A DNA stretch of 64,000 bases from Tetrapisispora phaffii CBS 4417 (GCF_000236905.1 NC_016523.1:62001-126000); one strand, 5' to 3'. Shown: positions 1 to 11,308, counted from the stretch's first letter. Notes: generated by a model from the sequence alone, not told the origin. Translations and numbers: made by a program.

Positions 1-3000
1 TAATATAAAAACGACGTTCCTTCTAGCGGCAATATAATAGCTTGTATCAGTTTTTCGAGATCTCCTGGATCGGAAAGCAAGATATAGCAGAAAGATTCCG
101 GTAAGGAGATATAGGAGGTATCTGTATATTTACATTTCAGTACAGCCCACCGTTCCTGACATGTCAAGTATTTGCTTGCATAAATTATCAAGAGCACACG
201 TTGTCTCAGTCTATATACAAGAGCCGAGTGTGGAGTCATGGGAGAATGGCCAGAGAGCAAATAATAATGTAGATAAACAAGGAAATGTAGATAACGTAAC
301 TAAAAGAACCAAGAACGTTTTTATAAGTTAGCGGGTCCTTCTTGACCTCGTTACTGTTAGTGGACGAGTTATCCGGCATATTATTAGAAATGTAACAAAA
401 TTGGCAAGCAAAAAATTCTGATAGATGTTAAAATTCGCAGGAACGCAGGAGTTCAAACAGAGAGGGTTCTAGTTTTCTTCTTGTATTGTTGTTGTTATTT
501 CGAATATATATTTGTTTGATTCTGTTTTTCTTCACTTTCATGTCATAGACAGTTGAGCGAGGGTCAAGTTATGAACAGAAAGAGGGGGGGATGTGAGATA
601 TAGTGTCGGCGAGATCTGAAACGCGGGTATGTTACAGTGCTCTTACGAACGAAACTGGAAAAATCAGAGTATGCCACCAGTTTGTTTTGTTTTTTTTCTT
701 TTCTTTTTGTCCTAAAACTGAACCAATCCACTATCAGTGCTGCTACTAGTTAGATAATACTAATATTCCGAAAACAATATTAATATAACATTACTCATAA
801 TACCATAGATAGTATTACTGGATCCGGAATTACGAGACTGCGGCAATTTATTAAGCAATATATGCGAAAACACCTTCGAACTATCCCTGCAAGGCATAAA
901 ATAACAGTTCCATAATATTGTATAATAGATGATGTTATATAAACACATTCCCAGAGACACATCTTCGTACGCGAATTGACGGGGAGGAGATTTCATATTT
1001 TACCTTGCTGGTAGTTGCACAAAAGTTGTACAGAGTTCTTACTGGTATTCGCACCGATTAATAACAAACTATAAAGGGGTTCATTGCGCACTGTTCGCAG
1101 TACTGTCGCGTACCTGCATAAGAACAACCCTGAGCATAATGACCCAATGCGTTATATATACATATTTGGTATATACGTTTATGTTGTTGGTGCATACATA
1201 ACCAGCAGTGGATACCCCTTTGACAGTTGGAGATAACATCAGTTTATCCCAGAGTGGTAATAAAAATGCATCTTCTTAATGACATTGTTCCCAACTGGGA
1301 TATCAACTGTAACGGGCATATCAGACAACACGAACAGATTCTCCCGCACGCGCGTTGTTCCATCATATAATACAAAAGAATAACAAAGTAATTTTTTCAT
1401 TTTTTCATTTTGACTCAGTCCATGCGGGAATATTCAGTGCAGACATCGACACAAGAATAAACTGAATAGATTAGTCGACGTTCAGGGCTATTTTCGACAT
1501 TGCTGTTCTGTCAGAAGACCGCAGAACCCCGCCCGATGTTTGCAGAATTCTTTTTTTGTTGGACTGGCAATGTTATACCCGCTTTATCAACGAAACAGGA
1601 AAGCAGCGGAGGGATTGCGGCAGGGATAAATCAGTCGCGTTCGCACACAATATACGCTATCTCACGTTCTGTCGGCTTTTCTTCTCTGCGCTCGCTGTTT
1701 CCCGTCAATGCACTGGAAAGATATTCTTTCCAGTATTCCGAACCATAATTCTATTTGGAAATTTCATTACACACCAATGATTACTTCAATTTGTGTTTTT
1801 CTCCTCTTCGTGGATTACACTCCATGCCCGTGCGAAAGATACAACAGACACAAGATATAAGAAATTTATACTTTCATATCCCAATTTGCTTTTATCTACT
1901 GCTTTTTCTTCGTCTTTTGTGACATCTGAGTGAATGGAAGAAAAACTACAGGGAATATATTCATTTTCCTTTGTTTCTATCTGATTTTATCTCACTATTT
2001 TTTCATTTATGTTTGTTCGTACCGCGTCTTCTCGTTGCCACCTCCATTGTATCCCTACTTCTCGTCATGCCTTTTCTTGTTGCTTTTCCATTTTCGATAA
2101 ATAGTTTACGGTGCCTCTTCCAATATCTTTGTCTTCTACGCTTCTGCTCTCCTCTTTTTTAATAAGCTGAGCGCTTTCCTTCCGGTTTTTATCGCTTGTT
2201 GCAATTAGTTTTCCAATGTATACAGCGTTTTTTCTTGTTTCTGCACCGCTTGTTAATGATATCCCTATTACACAGATGTATTACATATCTCAACAGTAAT
2301 TAATTAATAGATTTTTTTTAAAATTGATTTTGCAAGTTCGGGTTTCGTACGGGGGTTCTCTCAAGATTTCAAAATCTAATACAGTTTTTTCTTTTTGTTT
2401 TTCCTTAATGAAAATAATTAAATTAATTTATTTGTATCCAAATTAAATATATCTACTTCGTTGGGTACTCCCACATGTCATTCTATGTAGGTTTTTTTTT
2501 AATAAATCATGAAATCTTAAAATTCTATAATTACATTACGGGCCCTGCACATTCTTCAACGAAAATAAAACTTTTCTTTTAGTGGGTATGAAGTTGTTTA
2601 TAATACAATGCTTACTCTCCTATCCTCCATTTTTTAACAGTGTGTGCAATGCTTGGAAATCATTAGGATGCCATAAACTGTTATAACCGTATTGAGATTT
2701 CTCAATATATACATGTTTTATGACAATTACTTCCCTGTTAAATTACTTAGTGGATGGTTGGTTAATTGCAATTGTATACATTTAAAAAAAAAAGAAGAAA
2801 AAAAGAAACAAGACAATATACTTTATGGATACAAACAGATTAGAATTTGTGGATGTTATTGTATATATAAAGGTTCGTCTTCTTCCAGAACAAATGATAT
2901 AAAATTGACCTGATTACACCATTCTAAATTCATTCTTATATTTAATCACCTTTTTTCTTTTTCTTAACCTCGTCTCCTACTCAAATCGACCAACATTATA

Positions 3001-3284
3001 TTATATTGATAATTCCTTTACATATAATAAGTTAATTTTACACCAGTTTTTTAATTTTTTTTGTGTGTTATAAAAATTGCTTGTATTATTACATCTATTG
3101 CATATCAGAAACAGTTTTCGTTTGCTTTGCATACTTTATAACTATATTTCTCATTTTTTGTGCTCCGGACGCCATCCTCCCCTGCTCCCTCCCCCTTCTC
3201 CTATTAACTACGTCAAGTGTGCCATCCAGCTTCCTCTTCGGTCTCATTGATCTCGCTTTCCATTACTACCTCCCGCAATCTGTA
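1..3284. other. Gene-free stretch upstream of HAC1
   Basis: I see no convincing gene in these 3.3 kb. The open frames present are short (under about 85 codons), overlap one another on both strands, and encode low-complexity hydrophobic strings with no recognisable domain. Pyrimidine-rich tracts are frequent, especially between 1800 and 3060. No tRNA, snRNA or centromere-like arrangement was found by eye. Part of it is presumably the HAC1 promoter and 5' leader; the rest may be a long intergenic region or hold a non-coding RNA I cannot recognise. Confidence 0.6.
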
Positions 3285-4406
3285 ATGACTTCCGCCATCG
3301 CCCAAAACATTCATCTGCTCAATTCCTCCCCAGCTTTAGTTTTGAACCCTGCTTCTTCTCCAGCTTCTTCAAACGAAACAATCGATACGAAATCGCTTGT
3401 CAATGGAATCCCTTCCGATTTTAAGTCGACTTTGCCTCCAAGAAAGCGAGCCAAAACTAAAGAAGAAAAAGAGCAAAGAAGAATCGAAAGAATCTTAAGA
3501 AACAGAAAAGCCGCTCATCAAAGTAGAGAGAAAAAAAGATTACATCTGTTATTCTTGGAGAAAAAATGTGCTATCTTGGAGAAAATTCTAGCCAAAATCG
3601 ATAATCTAGATACTTTTTTGGAAGCCGATAAAGCTTTATTGGCTGATTTCCAGGCTTTATCTGAAGAAGGTTTGCAATTCCAGCCATCCTCAAATTCAGT
3701 AGGTACTTCTTCGCCGGTTGATGATGAACCAACTGAAAAGCTAAGCAAATCTATCTCAAGCGAGAAAAAATCAACAACAAAGAAGGTTAAAAAACCAACC
3801 AAGTCATCGAATAAACATAAGATAAAATTAGCCACAGTTGAAAGTAATATTTCTCCTCCTTCTACCATATTATCTAGCAGTAACTCCGATGGTAATTCTC
3901 TAAGTGACACTGGTATTTTCTTCAAAGAAGAATACGATTCTCCAATGATGCCAGAAGAAGATAGCTTGACTTCCTTTACTATAAACCGTGAGCGATTAAA
4001 TACCTGGGATTTACAGCTAACACGCTCTTACAGCAACAACGAGCACGGTACATCTAGCAACATTGGTAGTGTTCATAAGCGTTTGGGCAGTCATCAAAAT
4101 GACAAATTAAAATTCATGACTAAAGATGATTTAGTTCTATCCAAAGGTAACACTTTCAAATCATCAGAAACCAATGACGAATCTATGGATCATCTAATGA
4201 ATAACCGCCCATCAGACTATACGCCAACTCTAGCGAATAATTCAACTTTTAAGTTCAAAAAAATTGAATCTGATGATTTTTTCTTACTGAGCGATGACTG
4301 TTCTAACAACAACTATAATGATATCGCTGATTCCTTCGGTAATGCCAATAAATCACCATTTTTTAATGATTATCAAAACACCGATCAACAAGCTCTGTAT
4401 TTATAA
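3285..4406 (+). CDS. HAC1: bZIP transcription factor Hac1, unfolded protein response
   Basis: Encodes 373 residues from the ATG at 3285; the frame is open further upstream but has no earlier ATG. Residues about 50-86 form the basic region, with PPRKRAKTKEEKEQRRIER and NRKAAHQSR, nearly identical to S. cerevisiae Hac1, followed by a leucine zipper to about residue 110. Hac1 is the nuclear activator of ER chaperone genes; in S. cerevisiae its mRNA is activated by Ire1 cleavage and tRNA-ligase joining. A TWDLQ motif matches the SWELQ motif of the S. cerevisiae protein, and a late SDDFFLLS resembles its spliced C-terminus (NDFFITS), but here all of this is in one continuous frame with a further ~30-residue tail. 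No matched pair of Ire1 hairpins (loop CNGNNGN) was visible. HAC1 is followed by AGX1 as in S. cerevisiae. Confidence 0.95.
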   Translation: MTSAIAQNIHLLNSSPALVLNPASSPASSNETIDTKSLVNGIPSDFKSTLPPRKRAKTKEEKEQRRIERILRNRKAAHQSREKKRLHLLFLEKKCAILEKILAKIDNLDTFLEADKALLADFQALSEEGLQFQPSSNSVGTSSPVDDEPTEKLSKSISSEKKSTTKKVKKPTKSSNKHKIKLATVESNISPPSTILSSSNSDGNSLSDTGIFFKEEYDSPMMPEEDSLTSFTINRERLNTWDLQLTRSYSNNEHGTSSNIGSVHKRLGSHQNDKLKFMTKDDLVLSKGNTFKSSETNDESMDHLMNNRPSDYTPTLANNSTFKFKKIESDDFFLLSDDCSNNNYNDIADSFGNANKSPFFNDYQNTDQQALYL

Positions 4407-4721
4407 TCAACTCGATTGAAAATAACAAAAATGAAAGATTAAATAAAGGCTTGGGTCCTTTATTAGTTGTAGTCCTAATTTCAACTATACATTTTTACAA
4501 AATTCAAAATTAAACACTAATGGACGTTTTTTTTTATATACATAGGTTGCTTTAATTACTTGCATCATGTATACTATATATTCATATATACTTACATTTA
4601 AATTAGCATAGACGATATTTAACTGAAGTCTTGATTTAAAGTAAACATTTAATTAACTATTATATAGTATACACATCCACCTTATTGTCATTACAAAACT
4701 TGCTTAAGGACGATGCTTCCG

Positions 4722-4795
4722 TTAGGGTGGTGCTAGGTTTAACATAAAACCCTGATTGTTTTTTACGTTTTAATAGGGTTTTAACAAACCCTATT
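4722..4795. promoter_or_regulatory. AGGGT-motif cluster and palindrome upstream of AGX1
   Basis: The 638-bp HAC1-AGX1 intergenic region (4407-5044) contains TTAGGGTG at 4722-4729, an AAACCCT at about 4748, and a perfect inverted repeat AATAGGGTTT (4772-4781), 4-nt loop, AAACCCTATT (4786-4795). TTAGGG-type sites are bound by Tbf1, and related sites by Rap1, in yeasts, so this is a plausible binding cluster for the AGX1 promoter about 250-320 bp upstream of its ATG. The sites are seen directly; the factor is inferred. The rest of the interval is AT-rich with nothing else recognised. Confidence 0.45.
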
Positions 4796-5044
4796 CGGAT
4801 GGATGGGAAATGTTTGATGTCATCATTTTAGAGTCTTCAGCGGTTAATGAATGACCTTAAATAGTATAATTGTAAATCATCATTTTTGTGTCATTATAAA
4901 ATTGTAATTTATATATAAACAGTCCAAATATAAGAATAAGAGACAACCCGCTTCAGATCGTGTGATGACTGTTTTTCTTTTGTTTTTGTAAGTGTTTAGA
5001 TGATGTGTTAGAACTATAAAAACATTAGATCTTCAATTGCCGTC

Positions 5045-6238
5045 ATGTTGAACTCTGTTAAGAAAATATATAATAAACTAACCTACAATGAATTAGTAGC
5101 TGAGAAAGTGATATTGATTCCAGGGCCTGTTGAACTAAGTGCGAAAGTAAAGGAATCCCAAACTTTGGCTATAATGGTTCCCACTGACCCCCGTTTTGTC
5201 CTCACTTTTCAAAGAGTACTTCGTAATACAAGAAAACTGTTCAATTCTGAGAATCAAAATGCTCAGCCATTTGTTATGTCAGGTTCAGGCACCTTGGGTT
5301 GGGATGTGGTTGGTGCTAACGTTATTAGAAAAAATGATAAAGTTTTAATGTTAAATATTGGATATTTTTCAAGTTCGTTTACTAAGACTCTGCAATTATA
5401 TGGCGCAGAAGTGAAAGAATTGGCAGCACAGGTTGGAGAAACTGTGCCTTTGCAAACCATTAAGGAAGAGTTAAGTAAAACGGATTATAAAGTGCTTTGT
5501 ATCACTCAAGTTGACACATCTACTGCAGTTTTGAGTGATGTAGAAGGAATAAGTAAAATCGCAAAAGAAGTTTCGCCCGATACATTAATTATTGTGGATG
5601 GGGTATGCTCCATAGGTTGTGAAACATTAAAATTTGATGAATGGAATATTGATTTCTGTCTAACTGCATCGCAAAAAGCTATTGGTGCAACACCTGGTCT
5701 TTTGATATGCATGGCCAGTGAAAGGTTCTTAAAGGAATCATTTAGCAAAAGAGCTTCTGGAATGTTTACATCTCTTGAAAATTGGTATCCAATCGTGAAA
5801 GGTTATGAAAATGGTGAGACAAAATATTTTGCAACTTTAAATATACCATTAATTTGTACACTAGATGTAGCGTTACAGGAAATTTTTGCTTATCCAGGTG
5901 GTTTAGAAGGACGCATTGAAGCCACTAGAAAAACTAGTGAACGATTACACTCAATGCTATGTAATGAGCTTGGTCTAAAACTCGTTCCAAAGGATACAAA
6001 TTCAACAGCCCATGGAGTTTCGGTGGTTTATCATGATGATCCACAATCTATCATATCGTATTTAAATAATAATGGCGTTATAATTACCGGTGGTCTCCAT
6101 AAAGATATCAAATCAAAATGTTTTAGGGTCGGTCATATGGGATATTCAGCTTGTGATCCCACTTCCGGTCATATGAGACAATTGACCACTTTAATTAGGC
6201 AGACAAAAAATTTACCACCACAACAGCATCTTAAATAA
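5045..6238 (+). CDS. AGX1: Alanine:glyoxylate aminotransferase
   Basis: Encodes 397 residues of a class-V PLP-dependent aminotransferase that makes glycine from glyoxylate with alanine as amino donor. The family's LIPGPVELS start, GSGTLGWD, VDTSTAVLSD, VDGVCSIGCE and the PLP-lysine motif TASQKAIGA (lysine about residue 211) match S. cerevisiae Agx1 (385 aa) along the whole length. The ATG at 5045 gives about 15 extra N-terminal residues compared with S. cerevisiae. These are lysine-rich, with no acidic residue in the first 15 positions, and could be a weak organelle-targeting segment (inference). Its placement just downstream of HAC1 on the same strand is conserved synteny. Its neighbour SHM2 also works in glycine metabolism, but the adjacency is probably ancestral gene order rather than an operon. 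Confidence 0.95.
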   Translation: MLNSVKKIYNKLTYNELVAEKVILIPGPVELSAKVKESQTLAIMVPTDPRFVLTFQRVLRNTRKLFNSENQNAQPFVMSGSGTLGWDVVGANVIRKNDKVLMLNIGYFSSSFTKTLQLYGAEVKELAAQVGETVPLQTIKEELSKTDYKVLCITQVDTSTAVLSDVEGISKIAKEVSPDTLIIVDGVCSIGCETLKFDEWNIDFCLTASQKAIGATPGLLICMASERFLKESFSKRASGMFTSLENWYPIVKGYENGETKYFATLNIPLICTLDVALQEIFAYPGGLEGRIEATRKTSERLHSMLCNELGLKLVPKDTNSTAHGVSVVYHDDPQSIISYLNNNGVIITGGLHKDIKSKCFRVGHMGYSACDPTSGHMRQLTTLIRQTKNLPPQQHLK

Positions 6239-6745
6239 AATTAGATGTCACAATATTTGTCTTTCTTTTCTATTTTTATACGAAATAAGGGTCAATTACA
6301 TTTTATAGGTTTCACATTGTATCAGGTACAACATGAACAATTAGAGTATAATGCCGTTTGATGCATTAAATTTTCATTAACGCTTGATTTTTATACGCAA
6401 ATACTTGTAGGAGCGAATTAACACGAAACAGGCCATATACAATATTCAAGGTATGCTTAAATGAGAACATGATAAGAATTTAAAAAGAGGAAAAAAGGTT
6501 TAATTGCTGTGGTTCACGGTCACCTTTTAAAAATTAAATTCTGAATTTTAAGCATTTTATAACATAATTTGTGGTATCAATTAATATATTAAATGTCAAT
6601 TGTCGTCTAATATTTAATTTTGATTTATTATTTTCTTGAACCTATATAATAATAACTATTAAAAATTGACTAATCCTATTTTTTTGATTTCTAAGTTAGG
6701 AAACTGTCAACTGACTAAACATTCCATTACAAGCATTTAATAAAT
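6239..6745. other. AGX1-SHM2 intergenic region
   Basis: This is 507 bp of AT-rich sequence between two genes on the same strand. It should hold the AGX1 3' end and the SHM2 promoter. I looked for Gcn4/Bas1-type TGACTC and found none; no RNA gene or repeat was seen. Confidence 0.6.
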
Positions 6746-8155
6746 ATGTCATATTCATTGTCCGAAAAACATAAGAACTTAGTCCAAGCTCACTTAAGTG
6801 AAACTGATCCTGAATTGGAATCTATTATTAAGGATGAAATTGATAGACAAAGACACTTCATTGATTTAATTGCCTCTGAAAACTTCACATCCACATCAGT
6901 ATTCGATGCCTTAGGAACCCCATTGTGTAACAAGTACTCAGAAGGCTATCCAGGTGCTCGTTATTACGGTGGTAATCAACACATCGATCGTATTGAATTA
7001 CTTTGCCAAAAGAGAGCACTGGAGGCTTTCCATGTCACCGAAGATAGATGGGGTGTTAATGTTCAGACCTTAAGTGGTTCTCCAGCTAATTTAGAAGTCT
7101 ATCAAGCTTTAATGAAACCACATGAAAGGTTAATGGGTCTATACTTGCCAGATGGTGGTCATCTATCTCATGGCTACGCAACAGAAAATAGATCCATATC
7201 TGCAGTTTCTACTTATTTTGAATCTTTTCCATATAGAGTTGACCAAGAAACAGGTATTATTGATTATGACACTTTAGAAAAGAATGCCATTCTATACAGA
7301 CCTAAAGTTTTAATTGCTGGTACTTCTGCTTATTGTCGTTTAATTGACTACAAAAGAATGAAAGAAATAGCTGACAAGTGTGGTGCTTACTTAATGGTTG
7401 ATATGGCACACATTTCAGGTCTTGTTGCTGCTGGTGTCATCCCATCTCCATTTGAATATGCTGATATCGTTACCACCACCACCCACAAATCATTAAGAGG
7501 CCCTCGCGGTGCAATGATATTCTTCAGAAGAGGTGTTAGAAACATCAACCCAAAAACCGGTAAAGAAGTAATTTACGATTTAGAGAATCCAATTAACTTT
7601 TCTGTTTTCCCAGGTCATCAAGGTGGTCCACATAATCATACTATCGCTGCTTTGGCCACTGCTTTAAAACAAGCCGCTACACCTGAATTTAAGGAATATC
7701 AAATACAGGTCTTAAAGAATGCCAAAATTTTAGAAGAAGAATTTAAGGCTGCCGGGTATAGATTAGTTGCAGATGGTACTGATTCACATATGGTTTTGGT
7801 ATCTTTAAGAGAACAGCATGTTGATGGTGCTAGAGTTGAATATGTTTGTGAAAGAATTAACATTGCTCTAAATAAAAATTCTATTCCTGGTGATAAATCG
7901 GCTCTAGTCCCAGGTGGTATTCGTATTGGTTCCCCAGCTATGACGACGAGAGGTATGGGTGAAGATGACTTTAAAAGGATTGTACAATATATCAATAGGG
8001 CAGTAACCTTGGCTAAGAATGTGCAAGAACAGTTGCCAAAAGATGCCAATAGATTGAAGGACTTCAAAGCTGCAATTGATGCGAAAACTTCTGAATTAGC
8101 TGGATTAAAAAATGAAATTCATTCCTGGGTGGGTGAATATCCTTTGCCAATTTAG
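6746..8155 (+). CDS. SHM2: Cytosolic serine hydroxymethyltransferase
   Basis: Encodes 469 residues, the same length as S. cerevisiae Shm2. It interconverts serine plus tetrahydrofolate and glycine plus 5,10-methylene-tetrahydrofolate, the main cytosolic one-carbon source. The frame starts [17 protein letters not shown] without an extra targeting sequence, which supports the cytosolic (Shm2) rather than the mitochondrial (Shm1) form. Visible landmarks are [22 protein letters not shown], the PLP-lysine motif [13 protein letters not shown] (lysine residue 248) and the C-terminal [13 protein letters not shown]. It converges on MNL2 just downstream, as in S. cerevisiae. The sequence uses codons typical of a well-expressed yeast gene. 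Confidence 0.97.
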   Translation: MSYSLSEKHKNLVQAHLSETDPELESIIKDEIDRQRHFIDLIASENFTSTSVFDALGTPLCNKYSEGYPGARYYGGNQHIDRIELLCQKRALEAFHVTEDRWGVNVQTLSGSPANLEVYQALMKPHERLMGLYLPDGGHLSHGYATENRSISAVSTYFESFPYRVDQETGIIDYDTLEKNAILYRPKVLIAGTSAYCRLIDYKRMKEIADKCGAYLMVDMAHISGLVAAGVIPSPFEYADIVTTTTHKSLRGPRGAMIFFRRGVRNINPKTGKEVIYDLENPINFSVFPGHQGGPHNHTIAALATALKQAATPEFKEYQIQVLKNAKILEEEFKAAGYRLVADGTDSHMVLVSLREQHVDGARVEYVCERINIALNKNSIPGDKSALVPGGIRIGSPAMTTRGMGEDDFKRIVQYINRAVTLAKNVQEQLPKDANRLKDFKAAIDAKTSELAGLKNEIHSWVGEYPLPI

Positions 8156-8326
8156 ATATATATATAAATGTGTGTGTGTGTATATGTATGTACATGTTTG
8201 TTAAAATAATATTATATACTTTATATTATCCTGACTTCAACGTAATAATCATTCCAATTTTAATAGGTCATTATATAAATAAGTCACAATAAATTACAAA
8301 CAAAAAAAGGTAGAGAATATTTGTGA

Positions 8327-10903
8327 TTAGTTGTCTTTTTTTATAAAATGCCCACCAGTAGTTAAGATGTAGTCATCTAAACTGAACTCTTTCTTATTAC
8401 TAAATAACAAATAATAATATTTCAAAGTCTGCGAATAGAAACTACTAGGTATTGGAATATATGCATCACTATCAGTTCCTTCTATCTCATGTACATCCCA
8501 TAGCCCTTTTGCTTTTTGATTATTCTTTTTCAGAGTATTTACCACCTTCAAAAATAACTCTTTACCCATTTCTCTCCATTTTTCATCACCACTCACTCTA
8601 TACATATAGAAAAGTGATTTAATTGTATGTGGTGACAACAGTTTCTTGTCAGACATTTTATTGATCCAGAGTGGATCTTCTGGTCTATTAGACCACACAG
8701 ATTTTTTCTCATTTAGGTCAGATTTACCAAGACTGACATAATTAGCATCTTTACTTCCAACAAAAATCAATACACGATTGATTCTTGATAATTCAGGATC
8801 AGAGATTGTATTTTTGGTTTGTAGATTTTCTGAAATTTTAACTTCATTGGAATCTATGTAATTAAAGTCTGATGGTGAATATTGATAATTTCCTGCGGTG
8901 ATACTTGCTATTTTAGATTCTATACTGAATGTACAAGTTGGATCATCCTTACTACAAGCATCGAAATACATATGGTCAGGCATAGCACCATCAAAGAAAC
9001 TGCTTAATATATAACAACTTTCTGTTAATTCAGATGCAAAATCCATGTAATTGGTCATATTAAATAACCTTGAGCCTAATGCTAAAGTGGAAGGAAGTTC
9101 ACAAGAATATGCATACATATCTTGGTGCCGCCTCATTTTAACTCTTAATTCATTTTTTGATGGAGAATAAGAGGATCTTGTTTGTAATGAAGAAAGTAAA
9201 GTCAACTTCTTCGAAAAAGGTGTTTTAGGGTGAAACTTCATTAGCCGAATAATATGATCCATAGCTTCAGTAAATGCCTTTTTTGTGGTTAAGGTTCCTT
9301 GGATAACATCTTGAGCTGATTTTTTAACCAATTTACTATGTGACACACTATTGCCATCTACGTTCATTGCTTCTTTGGCGTTTGTATCGGCAACATTTTC
9401 TTTCGAGTCATTTTCCAATTTATGCTTTTCTATTTGTTTTTCCATATCTTTTATAATATCATGATTGTCAAATAAATGATATAATTTAATTAAGTTCTCA
9501 TATACAGGAATCGTTTTTTCATTAATAACAAATAGTTCTTGTTTATCAGCAGCATTAGGTTGTGATACCTTTAAAGTACCTTTTTGTTCACAATGAACAA
9601 ATGAAAAATCTTCGTTAATACTTTTCATGACAGTACCACGTCCATGGCTGCCCCTCCATATCTCATTCTCAGTTAATATTTTGCAACCGGATGGATCTAC
9701 CTCTTCAGGAAACATGTAATCAATTGCAAATTCATCTTTAGACTTTGTTAATGTATGCATGACCTCGAAAACGGCAGAAAAATAGCGGTTATCTTGTGAT
9801 AATTGCGATATTCTAGAGAACTCTAAAGCCATTTTACTAATAGATCCTGCGTCACCTACTCTGTATGGAAATCTATTTTGATATAGTGATTGCCATGGGT
9901 ATGGCATGATTGGAATGCCATTCGGTGTATCGAATGCACGTAATGTGAAATCAGCCAATACTTTAGCCTGAGAGAGTAGAATTGGCTCTTCAGATAATTC
10001 ATACGCGGAAAGTAAGCCACCTAGTGCCCTAGTTATTAAGTCTGGGATATCAACGAAGGAAATTGAGCTAGGTGGTAATCTAAAATCTATTTCTTTGATT
10101 ATCGATAGGGCTTCATTAAATATATTATTTTCATTCATCAAATATAATGAGTCTAGCATGTCTAATAACTTAATTGGCCATAGAAATCCCTTCCCTTGAT
10201 TTCCCTTGGCCTCATTAAGAGCTTGCTTTGATTTTATCATTACTTGATCGTTCTCTAAAGCTTTTGATAATAGATTTTTAACTTCAACGAGTAAACTTTC
10301 ATATTGTGAAGTATCTACTGATGGGTCAATGACTGGGTTCTGAACTTCTGTCAAATATGCTTGTTCGTTATTTTTAGAGCTTAATTCTTTTTCACTTTTT
10401 GAGATTCTGGTGGGTAAATCCAATTCAAAGAGAAGAGGATATTTCACCTTCGTTGTTAATAATGAATTTAGCCAGAGATCCTGAGCTATGTCATAATTGT
10501 GGGTAAATTTCTCCTGTGTAAAGTTTGATATAAGTAAAGGAAAATATCTGTTCTTAACTCGCAAAACCTTTGGATCTGATAAATCTATTTTTGATGTCGC
10601 TTTCTTTGAGTCTGTAGTGTGTATGCTGGCCTCATGATCCTCATGTTTATTTTTTATTTTTTCCTCATAATTATTTCCTACATTTTTATTATTGTTCATG
10701 TCATGAGTATTGTTTAGAGGATCTTGAATAACACCATGCATGTCATTACTGATAGATGGCATAACTTCATTCTCTGCATATGAATTTAATGTGTTGATCT
10801 CATTCTGAAAAGTATAGTAAAACAGTAGCCCAATTGTTATGCATAAAGGTAAGATAGATCGCACTCTTCTAATTGTCGATAAAACTATCTTAGTGTACTT
10901 CAT
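8327..10903 (-). CDS. MNL2: Mnl2-like alpha-mannosidase family protein (GH47), ER
   Basis: Encodes 858 residues (S. cerevisiae Mnl2 is 849). Residues about 15-33 form a single hydrophobic segment after a short basic N-terminus, giving a type II membrane topology with the body in the ER lumen. GH47-like blocks are visible: GFLWPIKLLDMLDSLYLM, RALGGLLSAYELS, GDAGSISKMALEFSRISQLS and, near the end, HTIKSLFYMYRVSGDEKWRE. Mnl2 is a putative mannosidase with a role in ER-associated degradation of misfolded glycoproteins. A poorly conserved charged insert separates the catalytic blocks. The identification rests on these motifs plus synteny: it is convergent with SHM2 and close to ERG3, as in S. cerevisiae. 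Whether all GH47 catalytic acids are kept was not checked. Confidence 0.88.
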   Translation of the reverse strand: MKYTKIVLSTIRRVRSILPLCITIGLLFYYTFQNEINTLNSYAENEVMPSISNDMHGVIQDPLNNTHDMNNNKNVGNNYEEKIKNKHEDHEASIHTTDSKKATSKIDLSDPKVLRVKNRYFPLLISNFTQEKFTHNYDIAQDLWLNSLLTTKVKYPLLFELDLPTRISKSEKELSSKNNEQAYLTEVQNPVIDPSVDTSQYESLLVEVKNLLSKALENDQVMIKSKQALNEAKGNQGKGFLWPIKLLDMLDSLYLMNENNIFNEALSIIKEIDFRLPPSSISFVDIPDLITRALGGLLSAYELSEEPILLSQAKVLADFTLRAFDTPNGIPIMPYPWQSLYQNRFPYRVGDAGSISKMALEFSRISQLSQDNRYFSAVFEVMHTLTKSKDEFAIDYMFPEEVDPSGCKILTENEIWRGSHGRGTVMKSINEDFSFVHCEQKGTLKVSQPNAADKQELFVINEKTIPVYENLIKLYHLFDNHDIIKDMEKQIEKHKLENDSKENVADTNAKEAMNVDGNSVSHSKLVKKSAQDVIQGTLTTKKAFTEAMDHIIRLMKFHPKTPFSKKLTLLSSLQTRSSYSPSKNELRVKMRRHQDMYAYSCELPSTLALGSRLFNMTNYMDFASELTESCYILSSFFDGAMPDHMYFDACSKDDPTCTFSIESKIASITAGNYQYSPSDFNYIDSNEVKISENLQTKNTISDPELSRINRVLIFVGSKDANYVSLGKSDLNEKKSVWSNRPEDPLWINKMSDKKLLSPHTIKSLFYMYRVSGDEKWREMGKELFLKVVNTLKKNNQKAKGLWDVHEIEGTDSDAYIPIPSSFYSQTLKYYYLLFSNKKEFSLDDYILTTGGHFIKKDN

Positions 10904-11308
10904 TTTTGCTCCAAAGTAGCAGGGTTAATTTTGAACTATGGATGGGAAGTTCTGTGTTATATTTTAAAAAAGCCCAATTAAAAATTACCTGTTAAATAGT
11001 TCTCAGCATTAGCTTCTCAATGCATAAGTATATTCGTAATCACATACAAACATCTATGTTTTAACTTCTTCTTAAAATAGCATTTGCATATGCTTTAATT
11101 GATACGTACATCTTTAGCGATGTCGCAATTTTTCACTTTTGGATCTCTTGCACAAAACAAAAACAAATGGTCATCATCAATCATAAAACTGTTAAAACAA
11201 AACAAGTATTGATGTACAAGAGAGTGTCCAAGGATATTATTGGATTACTGCTGTATTGCAGATTAAGTTACTCTAATGCAGTAATATCATATTTTGGGAG
11301 CAATAAAA
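10904..11308. other. MNL2 / small ORF divergent intergenic region
   Basis: This is 405 bp between the MNL2 start on the minus strand and the small plus-strand ORF at 11309. The sequence is AT-rich, with no RNA gene, repeat or recognised binding site. It would serve as a shared promoter if the small ORF is real. Confidence 0.5.

Noticed and set aside
756..790. ATTCCGAAAAC as a centromere CDEIII core
   Set aside because: No CDEI and no long AT-only CDEII beside it.
1500..2162. Small frames in the region before HAC1
   Set aside because: Short, overlapping, hydrophobic or low-complexity, and no recognisable domain.
3063..3284. Upstream extension of the HAC1 frame
   Set aside because: It starts at a GTG, has no ATG, and encodes hydrophobic sequence unlike Hac1; the ATG at 3285 is the first in frame.
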